The notes: generated by a model from the letters alone, not told the origin. Shown: positions 16,530 to 25,256, counted from the first letter of the stretch. The stretch: 64,000 bases of DNA from Thermoplasmata archaeon (GCA_021806165.1 JAJZXY010000013.1:1-64000); one strand, 5' to 3'. Made by a program: numbers and translations.

Positions 16530-17678
16530 TTGGAAGTTCTGTTGATAGGAACAGGCGGAGTAGGAACAGTGATAGCAAGACATCTGGCTGCCAGCAACAA
16601 TGTTGACGAGGTGGTTCTGGCCGACATAGACCTGGCGCAGGCGCAGCGGGTTGCAAAGAAGCTGCGAAGCCGCAAGCTTCGCGCAGTAAAGCTGGATGCA
16701 GGTAACAGGACGCAGCTCGACAGGCTGATGAAGAAGAAGGGGCTGGTTGTCAATTCCTCCCTTCCCAGGTTCAACGCCGGGCTGATGGAGTCAGCGCTCA
16801 AGCACGGTGTCAGGTATGTTGACCTCGCTCTTGATGATCCCGTAAAGCCCTACAGGCTTGGAAAGGAATTCAGGAAGAGGGGCATTCCAGCCGTCCTCGG
16901 ACTGGGGGAGGACCCCGGGATTAGCAATGTTGCCGCGAGGTACGCTGCTGACACCATGGACAGCGTCGAATCAATCAGGATCAGGGACGGGGAGACGGCT
17001 AACAGCAGGAAGTATCCCTTTGTGTGTCTCTTTTCACCGGCCACATTCATCCAGGAGACGATGGAGAGGCCAGCGATCTTCAGGGATGGCAAGCTGCAGA
17101 GGATTGACAATCTGAGCGACAAGGAGATCTATGATTTCCCGGAGGGCATCGGAAAGCTGCCAATATACAGCGTCAACCATGAAGAGGTCTACAGCCTTCC
17201 AAAGAACATTGGGAAGGGCGTGAAATACGTCGATTTCAAGCTTGCACTTACCGACGATACGCTGAAGTATCTCGACGTTCTCAACAGCCTCGGCCTGATG
17301 TCAGACAGTCCTGTAAAGATCGGAAGGAATGAGGTGAGGCCCAAGGACCTGACACTCAAGCTCATACCACAGCCAGCAATGCTGGGCTCGGACATAACGG
17401 GCAAGGCTATCCTGCTTGTGGAGGTGGAGGGGGCAAAGAACGGCAGCCGCGTCAAGCACACAATATACTGCCATATCGACCACGAGGCTGCCTACAAGAA
17501 GTACGGAGTGACTGGCACATCCTTCCTTACAGGCACGGGTGCGGCGGCCGGAGCCCTTCAGCTCATAGAGGATGAGAATATGGCGGGAGGGGTATACGCT
17601 CCCGAGCAGCTCGATGCCGCCAGGTACATGGAGATACTGGAAGACCTGGGGATAAAACCCGTCCACATAGTGGAATAA
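16530..17678 (+). CDS. Saccharopine dehydrogenase-like oxidoreductase
   Basis: A 382-residue NAD(P)-dependent enzyme. The start EVLLIGTGGVGTVIARHLA is a Rossmann motif, followed by LADIDLAQAQ (cofactor-binding acid) and the GVRYVDLALDDP and GLGEDPGISNVAA segments typical of saccharopine dehydrogenase and carboxynorspermidine synthase relatives. Such enzymes couple an amino acid or amine with a keto acid or semialdehyde by reductive amination. The substrate here cannot be deduced. The start must be TTG 16530, since no in-frame ATG is present; translation in the neighbouring frame gives only an eight-codon ORF. Convergent with the PAC2 gene 5 nt away. Confidence 0.82.
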   Translation: MEVLLIGTGGVGTVIARHLAASNNVDEVVLADIDLAQAQRVAKKLRSRKLRAVKLDAGNRTQLDRLMKKKGLVVNSSLPRFNAGLMESALKHGVRYVDLALDDPVKPYRLGKEFRKRGIPAVLGLGEDPGISNVAARYAADTMDSVESIRIRDGETANSRKYPFVCLFSPATFIQETMERPAIFRDGKLQRIDNLSDKEIYDFPEGIGKLPIYSVNHEEVYSLPKNIGKGVKYVDFKLALTDDTLKYLDVLNSLGLMSDSPVKIGRNEVRPKDLTLKLIPQPAMLGSDITGKAILLVEVEGAKNGSRVKHTIYCHIDHEAAYKKYGVTGTSFLTGTGAAAGALQLIEDENMAGGVYAPEQLDAARYMEILEDLGIKPVHIVE

Positions 17679-17683
17679 ACCCT

Positions 17684-18421
17684 TTACCTGTACATGGAGA
17701 CGAGGGAGCGCATCTTTTCCGTCTTTGCCTCCCTCTTGATTTTATTTTCCCTCTCCTCCATGCGCAGTGCAACGTCGCATATCGGGCCGCAGTCCAGGTC
17801 GTAGTTCAGGCAGAGTCTGTCAACAGCATGGACCATTAGCGCCGCAGCAGCGGTATCCCTTGTATTGTCAACAGCCTCTGTCAGGAGCGCTATTGTGTTA
17901 AGGCCGCTCTTCATACCCTCATGCAGCAGAAGGCCGGGTATGCCTGTCACATACCCCTCCTCCATGATCTCTATGCCGGCAGTCTTCATCATATGGACCC
18001 CCTCATCCCCGGATGCGGTCCCGTATACCGCGACCTCATTTTGCTCACCGCCTCCTTCAACGAGCATTCCCTGCGGTGAGAGGAGGAGTGTCGCCTTCGC
18101 GTTTATAGCCCAGCTGACTATTTCCCTGGCCACATCCCTGATGGCACCCTCTGGTGCCGGGAGCTCCGACCTTATCACCGCCAGCTTTGTGCCGTTGGGA
18201 AGCTTTCCGCCATAAATGCGGATGGTGGGTATGGGCCTGTGCTTCCTCACAACCATGACGGGCGGCATCGCCTGAATATCCAGATCCATCATAGGTTTCA
18301 GGCTGAAGAAATCGATAATGTAGCGGCCAGCGATCGAAGCCACGCCGCCTATGCCCGGAAACGACTCGATAACGATTGGTCCCTTCTGAACGGAGCGTTT
18401 CGGGTTGCTCAATTTGCCCAT
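17684..18421 (-). CDS. PAC2 family protein (proteasome assembly chaperone-like)
   Basis: Archaeal PAC2 proteins resemble the eukaryotic proteasome assembly chaperone 2. Visible family features are the N-terminal ESFPGIGGVASIAGRYIIDF, the PPVMVVRKHRPIPTIRIYG segment and GIPGLLLHEGMKSGLNTIALL. 245 residues, normal length, with a basic coiled C-terminal tail (MEERENKIKREAKTEKMR). The ATG lies about 24 nt after its TATA box, so the transcript is probably leaderless. The biochemical role in archaea is not established. Confidence 0.87.
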   Translation of the reverse strand: MGKLSNPKRSVQKGPIVIESFPGIGGVASIAGRYIIDFFSLKPMMDLDIQAMPPVMVVRKHRPIPTIRIYGGKLPNGTKLAVIRSELPAPEGAIRDVAREIVSWAINAKATLLLSPQGMLVEGGGEQNEVAVYGTASGDEGVHMMKTAGIEIMEEGYVTGIPGLLLHEGMKSGLNTIALLTEAVDNTRDTAAAALMVHAVDRLCLNYDLDCGPICDVALRMEERENKIKREAKTEKMRSLVSMYR

Positions 18422-18443
18422 AGCAACGCAGTAACATCTGCAG

Positions 18444-18453
18444 GTTTAAAAAG
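18444..18453 (-). promoter_or_regulatory. TATA box of the PAC2 gene
   Basis: Minus strand CTTTTTAAAC, 23-32 nt before the ATG at 18421; predicts a leaderless mRNA. Confidence 0.6.
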
Positions 18454-18667
18454 CTGTTAGTAAAATGATTCCGTTTGATAATAGGTCGTACAGATTAGCC
18501 CTTCCGTGATCTTTATTCCCTTCTTACATGCCGGTTCTCCATAAACACCAGATTGTGTCTGCTTTTGCCACCCTGCCGCAGCCTGCCGTTGTAGCCGGGG
18601 CGCGGCAGCCATACCGCATTGCTGAAATAGACGGTGGATTTCGCTTTCTGGATATAGTTGCATCAAT

Positions 18668-19927
18668 ATGGCCGGGAAAGGTCGGATGTCCAGTGGAGCA
18701 GTGAGAGCTGCGGGGCGCGGATTGAGGCGCATCCTGTACCTCCCGGGCAACGCCTGGATACTGACCGGGACTTCGACCGTATGGAGCATAGGCGGCGCGC
18801 TCGCATCCCCATACCAGTCCCTCTACTACTTCTCGCTCGGCGCCTCCCCCGTCCTGATAGGGTACCTCGCGGCGCTGACATCGCTCATAGCCTCAGTGGC
18901 GCAGCTTGTAGGTGGGTATGTCGGCGACGTGTGGGGAAGGAAGAGGGCAATCGTGCTGTTCAGCTTTGTAGGCGTCCTGAACAATTTCATCTTCTACGCA
19001 GTTCCGGACGCGGGATGGTTGGCTGTGCCCGTAATAGTGGGGTCAGTTGCAGGCATATACGGGCCGCTTTTCAGCACATCGCTGACGGAGTCCATGGACC
19101 CTTCTCTGAGGCCCAGGGGGATCGCATCCTATTCGTTCATCAACACAATTCCGTCGCTCTTCTCCCCCTACCTGGGCGGCCTCCTCATCGCCCATTTCGG
19201 CGACGTTCAGGGTATGAGGTTCGCGTTCCTGGCTTCGGGAATGTTCGGAATTGCAGGCATCTCCTACAGGGCCTTTGCCCTGAGTGAATCGTACAGGCCG
19301 GTCAAAGTGCCCGGGATCAGGGAATTCTGGTCAGGGCTCCTCAGAGAGAGCAGGACAGCACTGCTCTCCTCGGGGAGGGATGTGCGCCTGCTCCTTGCCT
19401 ATGCCACTCTGGCTGCTTTCGGGGTGGGCATGACATCCACATTCTCAGTCCTCTATTTCGTTCAGTCCCTCCACTTCCCTCCCTACGTCTACGGCATCAT
19501 GGTTGGCCTTACTTCGATGGCGTCAATGCTCCTCCTCTTCCCTGCAGCAAGGATGGCCGAAAGGGTCGGTCTGAAGAGGGCGGTCATATACGCCTCCCTC
19601 TCAATACCGTTCAACCAGCTCTTCTTCACATACGCCAAGGATATATCTGAGCTGATAACATGGAGCGTTGTAGGCGGGACGGGCAGTGCCCTCGTTGGTC
19701 CTCCTCTTACATCCCTGCAGTCCGATCTCGTGCCAAGGTTCATGCGGGCTCGCATAATGGCCCTCTTCAGCGCAATCCCTCTCCTCTTTTCGGTGCCTGC
19801 CCAGATAGCAGGCGGCTACCTCTACTCCATAACCCCGGTCCTCCCCTTTATCGCCTCGGTTCCTGTCTTCGCCATCTCCGTTTTCATGGTGACGAAGGTA
19901 AGGGAGCCCTCATGGCTGGAGGAATAA
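18668..19927 (+). CDS. MFS transporter
   Basis: A 419-residue membrane protein with about twelve helices in two bundles and the MFS signature loop between helices 2 and 3 (GGYVGDVWGRKRAI). A related loop (ARMAERVGLKRAVIY) begins the second half. Substrate cannot be told; the family exports drugs or moves sugars and organic acids. ATG 18668 is used; ATG 18686 (MSSGAV) would fit better with a TATA-like GATATAG near 18650. Stands alone before the nuo operon. Confidence 0.88.
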   Translation: MAGKGRMSSGAVRAAGRGLRRILYLPGNAWILTGTSTVWSIGGALASPYQSLYYFSLGASPVLIGYLAALTSLIASVAQLVGGYVGDVWGRKRAIVLFSFVGVLNNFIFYAVPDAGWLAVPVIVGSVAGIYGPLFSTSLTESMDPSLRPRGIASYSFINTIPSLFSPYLGGLLIAHFGDVQGMRFAFLASGMFGIAGISYRAFALSESYRPVKVPGIREFWSGLLRESRTALLSSGRDVRLLLAYATLAAFGVGMTSTFSVLYFVQSLHFPPYVYGIMVGLTSMASMLLLFPAARMAERVGLKRAVIYASLSIPFNQLFFTYAKDISELITWSVVGGTGSALVGPPLTSLQSDLVPRFMRARIMALFSAIPLLFSVPAQIAGGYLYSITPVLPFIASVPVFAISVFMVTKVREPSWLEE

Positions 19928-19967
19928 TGCCGGGCAGCCTTCACCGTGGCTCTTACATGTTCTGAGA

Positions 19968-19980
19968 AATATACTTATAA
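19968..19980 (+). promoter_or_regulatory. TATA region of the nuo operon
   Basis: AAATATACTTATA lies 23-35 nt before the nuoA ATG (20003), predicting a leaderless start for the whole complex I operon. Confidence 0.6.
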
Positions 19981-20002
19981 CAGTCGTTTATAATTGCAAA
20001 CT

Positions 20003-20362
20003 ATGAGCGCTTCGCCATATCTACCGGTGCTGATATTTGCAGTGATTTCAGTCCTGTTTGTGATGGTGAGTTTTGTTGTTTCTGCACTTCTCAGGCCGAC
20101 GAAGAGGGAGCCTCTCAAGGAGACCACCTATGAATGCGGCGAAGTGCCTATAGGCGACACCAGGATACAGTTCCATTTCCAGTACTACATGTTCGCCCTG
20201 ATTTTCGTGATAGCAGATGTTCTTACAGTCTTTCTGGCGCTCTGGGCTCTTGACTTCCAGCCCGGTTTTTCCCCTGTGAATATACTGATGTTTGTATTCA
20301 CCGGGCTGCTCGTGGCAATAGTCCTCTACGCTCTGAAGAAGGAGGAACTGATATGGATATAG
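20003..20362 (+). CDS. nuoA: NADH-quinone oxidoreductase-type complex I subunit A
   Basis: Membrane subunit at the junction of the peripheral and membrane arms. 119 residues with three helices; the conserved cytoplasmic/loop segment KREPLKETTYECGEVPIG includes the ECG motif of the family. An in-frame TTG at 19994 exists, but ATG 20003 fits the TATA box. First gene of the operon; its end overlaps nuoB by 10 nt. Confidence 0.93.
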   Translation: MSASPYLPVLIFAVISVLFVMVSFVVSALLRPTKREPLKETTYECGEVPIGDTRIQFHFQYYMFALIFVIADVLTVFLALWALDFQPGFSPVNILMFVFTGLLVAIVLYALKKEELIWI

Positions 20363-20943
20363 AGAGGGCAAAGATGCGCGCTGAGGGAAATGCGCCGAGC
20401 GCCATTGCAATGTCACAGGACACATTCATGAAGTGGAGCGACGAGGTGTCCCAGATGATAAAGCAGCGCTCCGAGATCCGCCAGATGAAGCCCAACAGGC
20501 TGACGGGCGGAGTTTTCAACTGGGCAGCGCGCAATGCCCTCTATCCTCTCCATCTCGGAATTGCGTGCTGCGCAATTGAAATGGCTGCGGCAGCGGCCCC
20601 GAGGTTCGATGTCGAGCGCCTCGGAGTAATATTCTGGAATTCACCGAGGCAGTGCGATGTGCTGCTTCTCAACGGATGGATTTCGATGAAGCTCAAGCCT
20701 GTCCTAACAAGGCTCTACGAACAGATGCCTTACCCCAAATGGGTTATATGCATGGGTGAGTGCACAATATCCGGGGGGCCCTGGTGGGACTCATACAACA
20801 TAGTGAGGGGGGCAGACACTTTCCTGCCTGTCGACATATACATACCTGGGTGTCCTCCACGACCAGAGGCGCTGCTTGACGGCATACTGAAGCTGCAGCA
20901 GAAGATCAGGACTCAGAAAGAGAAAGTGCTCCTCCCGCAGTGA
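20353..20943 (+). CDS. nuoB: Complex I subunit B
   Basis: Holds cluster N2, the last [4Fe-4S] centre before quinone. Ligands are seen in GIACCAIEM (tandem Cys), ICMGECTISGG and PGCPPRPE. 196 residues, with a N-terminal extension of about 45 residues (including ALMKWSDEV-like helical sequence) before RLTGGVFNWAARNAL. Overlaps nuoA and is followed 9 nt later by nuoC, as in other archaeal operons. Confidence 0.96.
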   Translation: MDIERAKMRAEGNAPSAIAMSQDTFMKWSDEVSQMIKQRSEIRQMKPNRLTGGVFNWAARNALYPLHLGIACCAIEMAAAAAPRFDVERLGVIFWNSPRQCDVLLLNGWISMKLKPVLTRLYEQMPYPKWVICMGECTISGGPWWDSYNIVRGADTFLPVDIYIPGCPPRPEALLDGILKLQQKIRTQKEKVLLPQ

Positions 20944-20952
20944 GGTGCAGCG

Positions 20953-21558
20953 ATGTCAACTCCCACACCCACGATCGTTGCCTCCAAGGAAGACCGTGAC
21001 TATTCAGGCCTCGGGATCAAGGCGGAGAGGTCAGTTGAGGACATAGTCTCCGCCATCAAGGAGAAGTTCCCGGGGATAGATGTCAAGGTAAAGAAGGCAG
21101 GAAGGATAGAATGCAGCAAGTTCCCCAGGGAAAAGATTGTGGAATTCTGCACATTCCTCAGGGATTCTCTCTATTTCGAACATGCAACATGCGTTGCGGG
21201 CAATGACCTGAAAAGGAGCTGGGAGGTAATCTACCACCTGAGCTCGTACAGGAACAGGTGCATGCTTCAGATACGCTCCGAGCTGCCTAGGGATGACCCG
21301 TCCATAGACTCCGTGAGCAGGATATGGGGCGGCGCGGACTGGCATGAGCGCGAAACATATGACATGTACGGGATAGTTTTCAACAACCATCCTAAGCTGG
21401 AAAGGGTCCTGACACCCGAGGGCACCGACTTCTTCCCCTTCAGGAAGGACTTCAAGCTCCTTGACCACTGGAAGATCGACTGGGAGAACAAGGGAAAGCG
21501 CCCGCCTCCGCAGCCAATGGCCTCCACAGACACCAGGTTTGGTGATAACAACGGCTGA
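20953..21558 (+). CDS. nuoC: Complex I subunit C
   Basis: Peripheral-arm subunit that packs against NuoD. The core pattern WHERETYDMYGIVFNNHPKL followed by RVLTPEGTDFFPFRKDF is the family signature (30 kDa subunit). 201 residues. The stop is within the likely start region of nuoD, so the two are coupled. Separate from NuoD, unlike the NuoCD fusion of enterobacteria. Confidence 0.95.
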   Translation: MSTPTPTIVASKEDRDYSGLGIKAERSVEDIVSAIKEKFPGIDVKVKKAGRIECSKFPREKIVEFCTFLRDSLYFEHATCVAGNDLKRSWEVIYHLSSYRNRCMLQIRSELPRDDPSIDSVSRIWGGADWHERETYDMYGIVFNNHPKLERVLTPEGTDFFPFRKDFKLLDHWKIDWENKGKRPPPQPMASTDTRFGDNNG

Positions 21559-22633
21559 GATGTGGATTAATATGGGGCCTCAGCACCCCTTCACCCACGG
21601 GCTCTGGACGCTGAAGGTCAAGGTGGACGGCGAAACAATCATCGACGCCGAACCAATCATCGGCTATCTGCACAGGGGATTTGAGAAGCTGTGCGAGAAC
21701 AGGAACTACCCGCAGATAGTGCCAATCTGCGATCGCCTGTGCTACGTGGCATCGATGAGCTGGGACCATGTCTATGTGTCGGCCGTCGAGGACACATTCG
21801 ATATCAAGGTCCCCGTCAGGGGCGAATACATACGGGTCATTGCACTGGAGATACAGCGCATAGCGTCCCACCTGATTTGGCTTGCCTCCTTCATGACCGA
21901 CCTCGGCAACCTGACAGCATTCCTCTATGCGATGAGGGAGAGGGAGATGTTCATCGACCTTCTCCAGGCTCTGTGCGGGGCGAGGCTGACATACAACTAC
22001 CCCAGAATCGGCGGCGTGTCACAGGACATGCCCCGGACATTCCCGAGGCAGTGCCTCAAGGCTCTCGACCTTTTCGAGAAGAGGCTGAAGGAGTATGAAT
22101 ATCTCATAGAGGAGAGCGAGGTCTTCCGCATAAGGTCGGAGGGTGTCGGCTACCTCAGGCCATCAGATGCTATGAATCTCGGCGTCACGGGCCCTGCCCT
22201 CAGGGGGAGCGGCGTTCCTGTCGACCTGAGGCGGACAGAACCCTATTCAGCCTACCCAGACTTCGATTTTGAGGTCGCGGTGGAGAAGGGGTGCGATGTT
22301 TTTGCCAGATACCGGGTCCGCATAAAGGAGATGTATGAGAGCTGCAGCATAATCAGGCAGGCGCTGAAGAAGATGCCCCCGGGCCCGGTGCTCGGAAAGG
22401 TGCCGAGGCACTTCCCGCGCGGGGAGGGATATGCCAGGACGGAGGATCCGAGGGGGGAGGCATTCTTCTACATACAGGCAGACGGGACAGACAGGCCATA
22501 CAGGGTCAAGATAAGGAGCCCGATATTCGTTACAGTCTCGGCAGCCCCGTCGATACTGCGCGGCTACAAGATCGCCGATGTGCCGTCGATTATGGGGAGT
22601 CTGGACATGTGCCTAGGAGAATCGGACAGGTGA
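21542..22633 (+). CDS. nuoD: Complex I subunit D
   Basis: Forms the quinone-binding pocket with NuoB and descends from the large subunit of [NiFe] hydrogenase. The signature NMGPQHPFTHGLWTLKV is present with Phe where Ser is common, then GYLHRGFEKLCENR and SHLIWLASFMTDLGNLT. The open frame extends to 21461 but that part only mirrors nuoC in another frame. GTG 21542 (VITTAEMWINMGPQHP) overlaps the nuoC stop and is preferred; ATG 21560 is possible. One nucleotide separates it from nuoH. Confidence 0.94.
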   Translation: MITTAEMWINMGPQHPFTHGLWTLKVKVDGETIIDAEPIIGYLHRGFEKLCENRNYPQIVPICDRLCYVASMSWDHVYVSAVEDTFDIKVPVRGEYIRVIALEIQRIASHLIWLASFMTDLGNLTAFLYAMREREMFIDLLQALCGARLTYNYPRIGGVSQDMPRTFPRQCLKALDLFEKRLKEYEYLIEESEVFRIRSEGVGYLRPSDAMNLGVTGPALRGSGVPVDLRRTEPYSAYPDFDFEVAVEKGCDVFARYRVRIKEMYESCSIIRQALKKMPPGPVLGKVPRHFPRGEGYARTEDPRGEAFFYIQADGTDRPYRVKIRSPIFVTVSAAPSILRGYKIADVPSIMGSLDMCLGESDR

Positions 22634-22634
22634 T

Positions 22635-23672
22635 ATGCTGAACTACCTATACTCAATACCCAACACAATCGCCACAGCTATACTCTCAGTCCTGCACATC
22701 AACCTGCCCCAGCTGAACTATCTGCTGACTTGGGTCATTGCATCCATAGTGCTCATCGTGGTGGTGATGGTAAATGTCATCATATTGATATACGTCGAAA
22801 GGAAGCTTCTCGGGAGGTTCATGGACAGGAGGGGTCCTTTTGTGGTGGGCCCAGCAGGATTCTTCCAGAACTTCGCCGACGCGTTCAAGTTCCTTGTAAA
22901 GGAGATGATCCTCCCTGAGAATGCAGATTCCCTGGGTTTCAACAGCACTCTCGTCATAATCGTGGCATCATCCCTCCTGATAATGACTGTGGTGCCGCAG
23001 GCGCCCAATTTCTTCTTTACGGACCCTGAGCTGAGCCTCCTTCTCGCCTTTGCAATCTTTGCAATAGAGCCGTTCGCAGTGGTCATCGCGGGGTGGGCAT
23101 CCAACAACAAGTACTCGCTTCTTGGAGGATTCAGGTCAACCGCACAGATGATGAGCTATGAGGTGCCAATGCTCATCACCGTGGTTTCTGTTGTAGTGCT
23201 CGCCGGCTCATTCAATTTCAGGGACATAGTAAACTTCCAGGCCGGCCATGTCTGGTTCGTAGTACCGCTCATAATAGGTTTCATAGTCTTTCTGATATCA
23301 ATCGTAGCCGAGATTGAGCGCATTCCTTTTGATACTCCGGACGCGGAGGCAGAACTTGTCCACGGCTGGATGACAGAGTACGCGGGCATTAAGTTTGCAC
23401 TCTTCCAGCTCACATCATATGTGCGCTCGTTCGCAGGGGCCGCGATCATGGTTCTCATATTCCTTGGCGGCTGGACAGGACCTTTCCTGCCGCCTGTGGC
23501 ATGGTTCTATATCAAGGTCTATGCAGTGTTCGTCCTCTTTGTCTGGATGAGGGCATCGCTGCCAAGGGTGAGGATAGACCAGATACTGAACCTCGGATGG
23601 AGGAGTCTCCTTCCGCTCTCCCTTGTCAATATACTCATAGCTGCACTGCTCAGAATTAGCGGGGTGTTGTGA
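22635..23672 (+). CDS. nuoH: Complex I subunit H
   Basis: Membrane subunit that links the quinone cavity to the proton channels. About eight helices; conserved loops YVERKLLGRFMDRRGPFVVGP, FFQNFADAFKFLVKE and ERIPFDTPDAEAELVHGW are all visible. 345 residues, normal. Directly followed by nuoI with no spacer. Confidence 0.96.
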   Translation: MLNYLYSIPNTIATAILSVLHINLPQLNYLLTWVIASIVLIVVVMVNVIILIYVERKLLGRFMDRRGPFVVGPAGFFQNFADAFKFLVKEMILPENADSLGFNSTLVIIVASSLLIMTVVPQAPNFFFTDPELSLLLAFAIFAIEPFAVVIAGWASNNKYSLLGGFRSTAQMMSYEVPMLITVVSVVVLAGSFNFRDIVNFQAGHVWFVVPLIIGFIVFLISIVAEIERIPFDTPDAEAELVHGWMTEYAGIKFALFQLTSYVRSFAGAAIMVLIFLGGWTGPFLPPVAWFYIKVYAVFVLFVWMRASLPRVRIDQILNLGWRSLLPLSLVNILIAALLRISGVL

Positions 23673-24443
23673 ATGCCTGATAGTAAAAAGAAGAGAAGAG
23701 TGGGCCTGCTGGATTATGCATTCAAGCCGATGTGGATTTCCCTCCGCACGCTTATCAGGACCTCCCTTGCAGGCGGAAAGCCGAACACAGTCCTCTACCC
23801 GGAGGAGAAGCTCGAGCTTCCCGATGACTTCAGGGGGGAGCTCGGCCTTGTCATGGACAGGTGCGTCGGGTGCGAGTCCTGTGCCAGAGTCTGCCCCAAC
23901 AAGTGCCTTGACATGATGGAGGACGACCTTGGCAACGGCGTATCGAAATGGATGCCTGCGCTGGACCTTGCGCAGTGTATGTTCTGCGGCCTCTGCGTCG
24001 AGGCCTGTCCATCGACAGCTCTCCACATGACCAACAGGTATGAGACTGCCACGCAGGACAGGAATGACAAGATATTCAGGCCGCATGAGTGGGCCATAAA
24101 GCCGGAGGAGGCGCCGGACCAGCATCCGTTACCTTACCCAGAGCTGTATGAGATAAACTGCACGGGCTGCGGTGCCTGCGATAGGGCGTGCCCGCACGAC
24201 GTCATCGACATGATGAGCATTCCCGGCACTGCCAAGAAGAGGCCGAACGGCACATTCGGTCCCGAGAAGAAGATTCCTCTCTTCGACTATGAACTGTGCG
24301 TCAGCTGCGCACTTTGCGTGGACGCATGCCCGTTCGATGCTCTTGAAATGCTGCCCAGGAGCACGACGGCCAGTGATCCTGTGGTCCAGATAGATATCCA
24401 GCCGCGGGCGGGGCAGCAGAGTAATCAGGAAGTGTCTGTTTGA
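23673..24443 (+). CDS. nuoI: Complex I subunit I with four [4Fe-4S] motifs
   Basis: NuoI passes electrons toward NuoB and normally has two CxxCxxCxxxCP motifs in a protein of 140-180 residues. This one has 256 residues and four: C64-C67-C70-C74, C102-C105-C108-C112, C163-C166-C169-C173 and C209-C212-C215-C219. The first pair, after the amphipathic N-terminus (WISLRTLIRTSLAGGKPNTV), corresponds to normal NuoI; the second pair looks like an added ferredoxin domain joined by a linker of about 50 residues. Because NuoE, NuoF and NuoG are missing from the operon, the extra domain may be where a soluble donor hands over electrons; this is inference. The stop overlaps the TTG of nuoJ. Confidence 0.93.
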   Translation: MPDSKKKRRVGLLDYAFKPMWISLRTLIRTSLAGGKPNTVLYPEEKLELPDDFRGELGLVMDRCVGCESCARVCPNKCLDMMEDDLGNGVSKWMPALDLAQCMFCGLCVEACPSTALHMTNRYETATQDRNDKIFRPHEWAIKPEEAPDQHPLPYPELYEINCTGCGACDRACPHDVIDMMSIPGTAKKRPNGTFGPEKKIPLFDYELCVSCALCVDACPFDALEMLPRSTTASDPVVQIDIQPRAGQQSNQEVSV

Positions 24444-24694
24444 GCATAGATCTGATAGGTTTCATCCTGGTCGCGGCCGCAACCCTGGTGCTGTCGGTGA
24501 TGATGGTTCTCTCGAAGGAGATAGTTCACAGCGCGCTCTATTTTGCCGGCCTGCTGATAGGCATTGCGCTGATATTCTTCCTTCTGAACGCAGTCTACGT
24601 CGGCATCATACAGATACTGATATACGTGGGCGCTGTCGTCGTTCTGATACTCTTCGGTATAATGCTGACAAGGCGCGACATACTCCTGGGGTGA
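24440..24694 (+). CDS. nuoJ: Complex I subunit J, N-terminal part
   Basis: 84 residues with three membrane helices, equal to the first half of a NuoJ subunit: VLSKEIVHSALYFAGLLIGIAL, then YVGIIQILIYVGAVVVLILFGIML. The conserved helix-3 residues needed for coupling are in this half. The start is TTG 24440, overlapping the nuoI stop (TTGA). The remaining helices are in the next gene. Confidence 0.88.
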   Translation: MSIDLIGFILVAAATLVLSVMMVLSKEIVHSALYFAGLLIGIALIFFLLNAVYVGIIQILIYVGAVVVLILFGIMLTRRDILLG

Positions 24695-24698
24695 CCAA

Positions 24699-24938
24699 GT
24701 GGCAAAACAGGACAGGCGGCTCGCATTTGCAGGCATTGTTTCGTTCCTACTCTTCATAGTTATGCTCGCGGCCTTCTACCCGGTGAACTGGTCATTCGTG
24801 GGGAGCACGGTTGTTGACACAGCTCTGCTGTCACAGCAGATGTTCAACCCCGGCGGTTACGGTGTCACCCTGCTCGTTGTGGCTGTTCTGCTCGGCGCCT
24901 CGATGGTCGGCGGCGTATACCTTGCAAAGGAGGAGTAA
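24699..24938 (+). CDS. Complex I subunit J, C-terminal part
   Basis: 79 residues with two helices (about 10-27 and 54-74) ending VVAVLLGASMVGGVYLAKEE, equivalent to helices 4-5 of a single-chain NuoJ. It starts at GTG 24699, 4 nt after the first half. Split J subunits are also known in the related Fpo complex (FpoJ-N/FpoJ-C), so this is an established architecture rather than damage. The GGAGGAG at its 3' end serves as ribosome binding site for nuoK. Confidence 0.82.
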   Translation: MAKQDRRLAFAGIVSFLLFIVMLAAFYPVNWSFVGSTVVDTALLSQQMFNPGGYGVTLLVVAVLLGASMVGGVYLAKEE

Positions 24939-24940
24939 AG

Positions 24941-25255
24941 CTGATACCTGTCTCATATGTGCTCGGATTTTCAGCTCTTCTGTTCGCGATAGGGGTCTTT
25001 GGCGTCCTTTACAGGCGCAACGCCATCATGGTCCTTCTGTCGATTGAGCTCATGCTCAATGCGGCCAACATAAACTTTGTCGCCTTCTCCAACACGGCCG
25101 GCAGCGCTGCGGCTGCAGCGAACGGCCAGGTGTTCGCGCTCATCTCCATAGCGGTGGCAGCCGCCGAGATTGCGGTCGGACTCGCCATACTGCTCGTCCT
25201 CTGGAAGGCCAGGGATACGATTGAAGTCAACGAAGTAGCGACGCTGAGGTGGTAA
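24941..25255 (+). CDS. nuoK: Complex I subunit K, probable CTG start
   Basis: Three-helix antiporter-like membrane subunit with conserved glutamates in helix 2 (LSIELMLNAANI) and helix 3 (AAEIAVGLAILL). The first standard start in frame is GTG 24959, but this would remove the family N-terminus. Reading from CTG 24941 gives (M)IPVSYVLGFSALLFAIGVFG, matching the usual MIPxxxYLxLSxxLFxIG, and GGAGG (24929-24933) sits 7 nt before the CTG. The GTG has no such site. The gene would begin 2 nt after the previous stop. Confidence 0.85.
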   Translation: MIPVSYVLGFSALLFAIGVFGVLYRRNAIMVLLSIELMLNAANINFVAFSNTAGSAAAAANGQVFALISIAVAAAEIAVGLAILLVLWKARDTIEVNEVATLRW

Positions 25256-25256
25256 G

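Noticed and set aside
23415-24125. 236-codon minus-strand frame across nuoH/nuoI
   Set aside because: Opposite two conserved genes and without family features.
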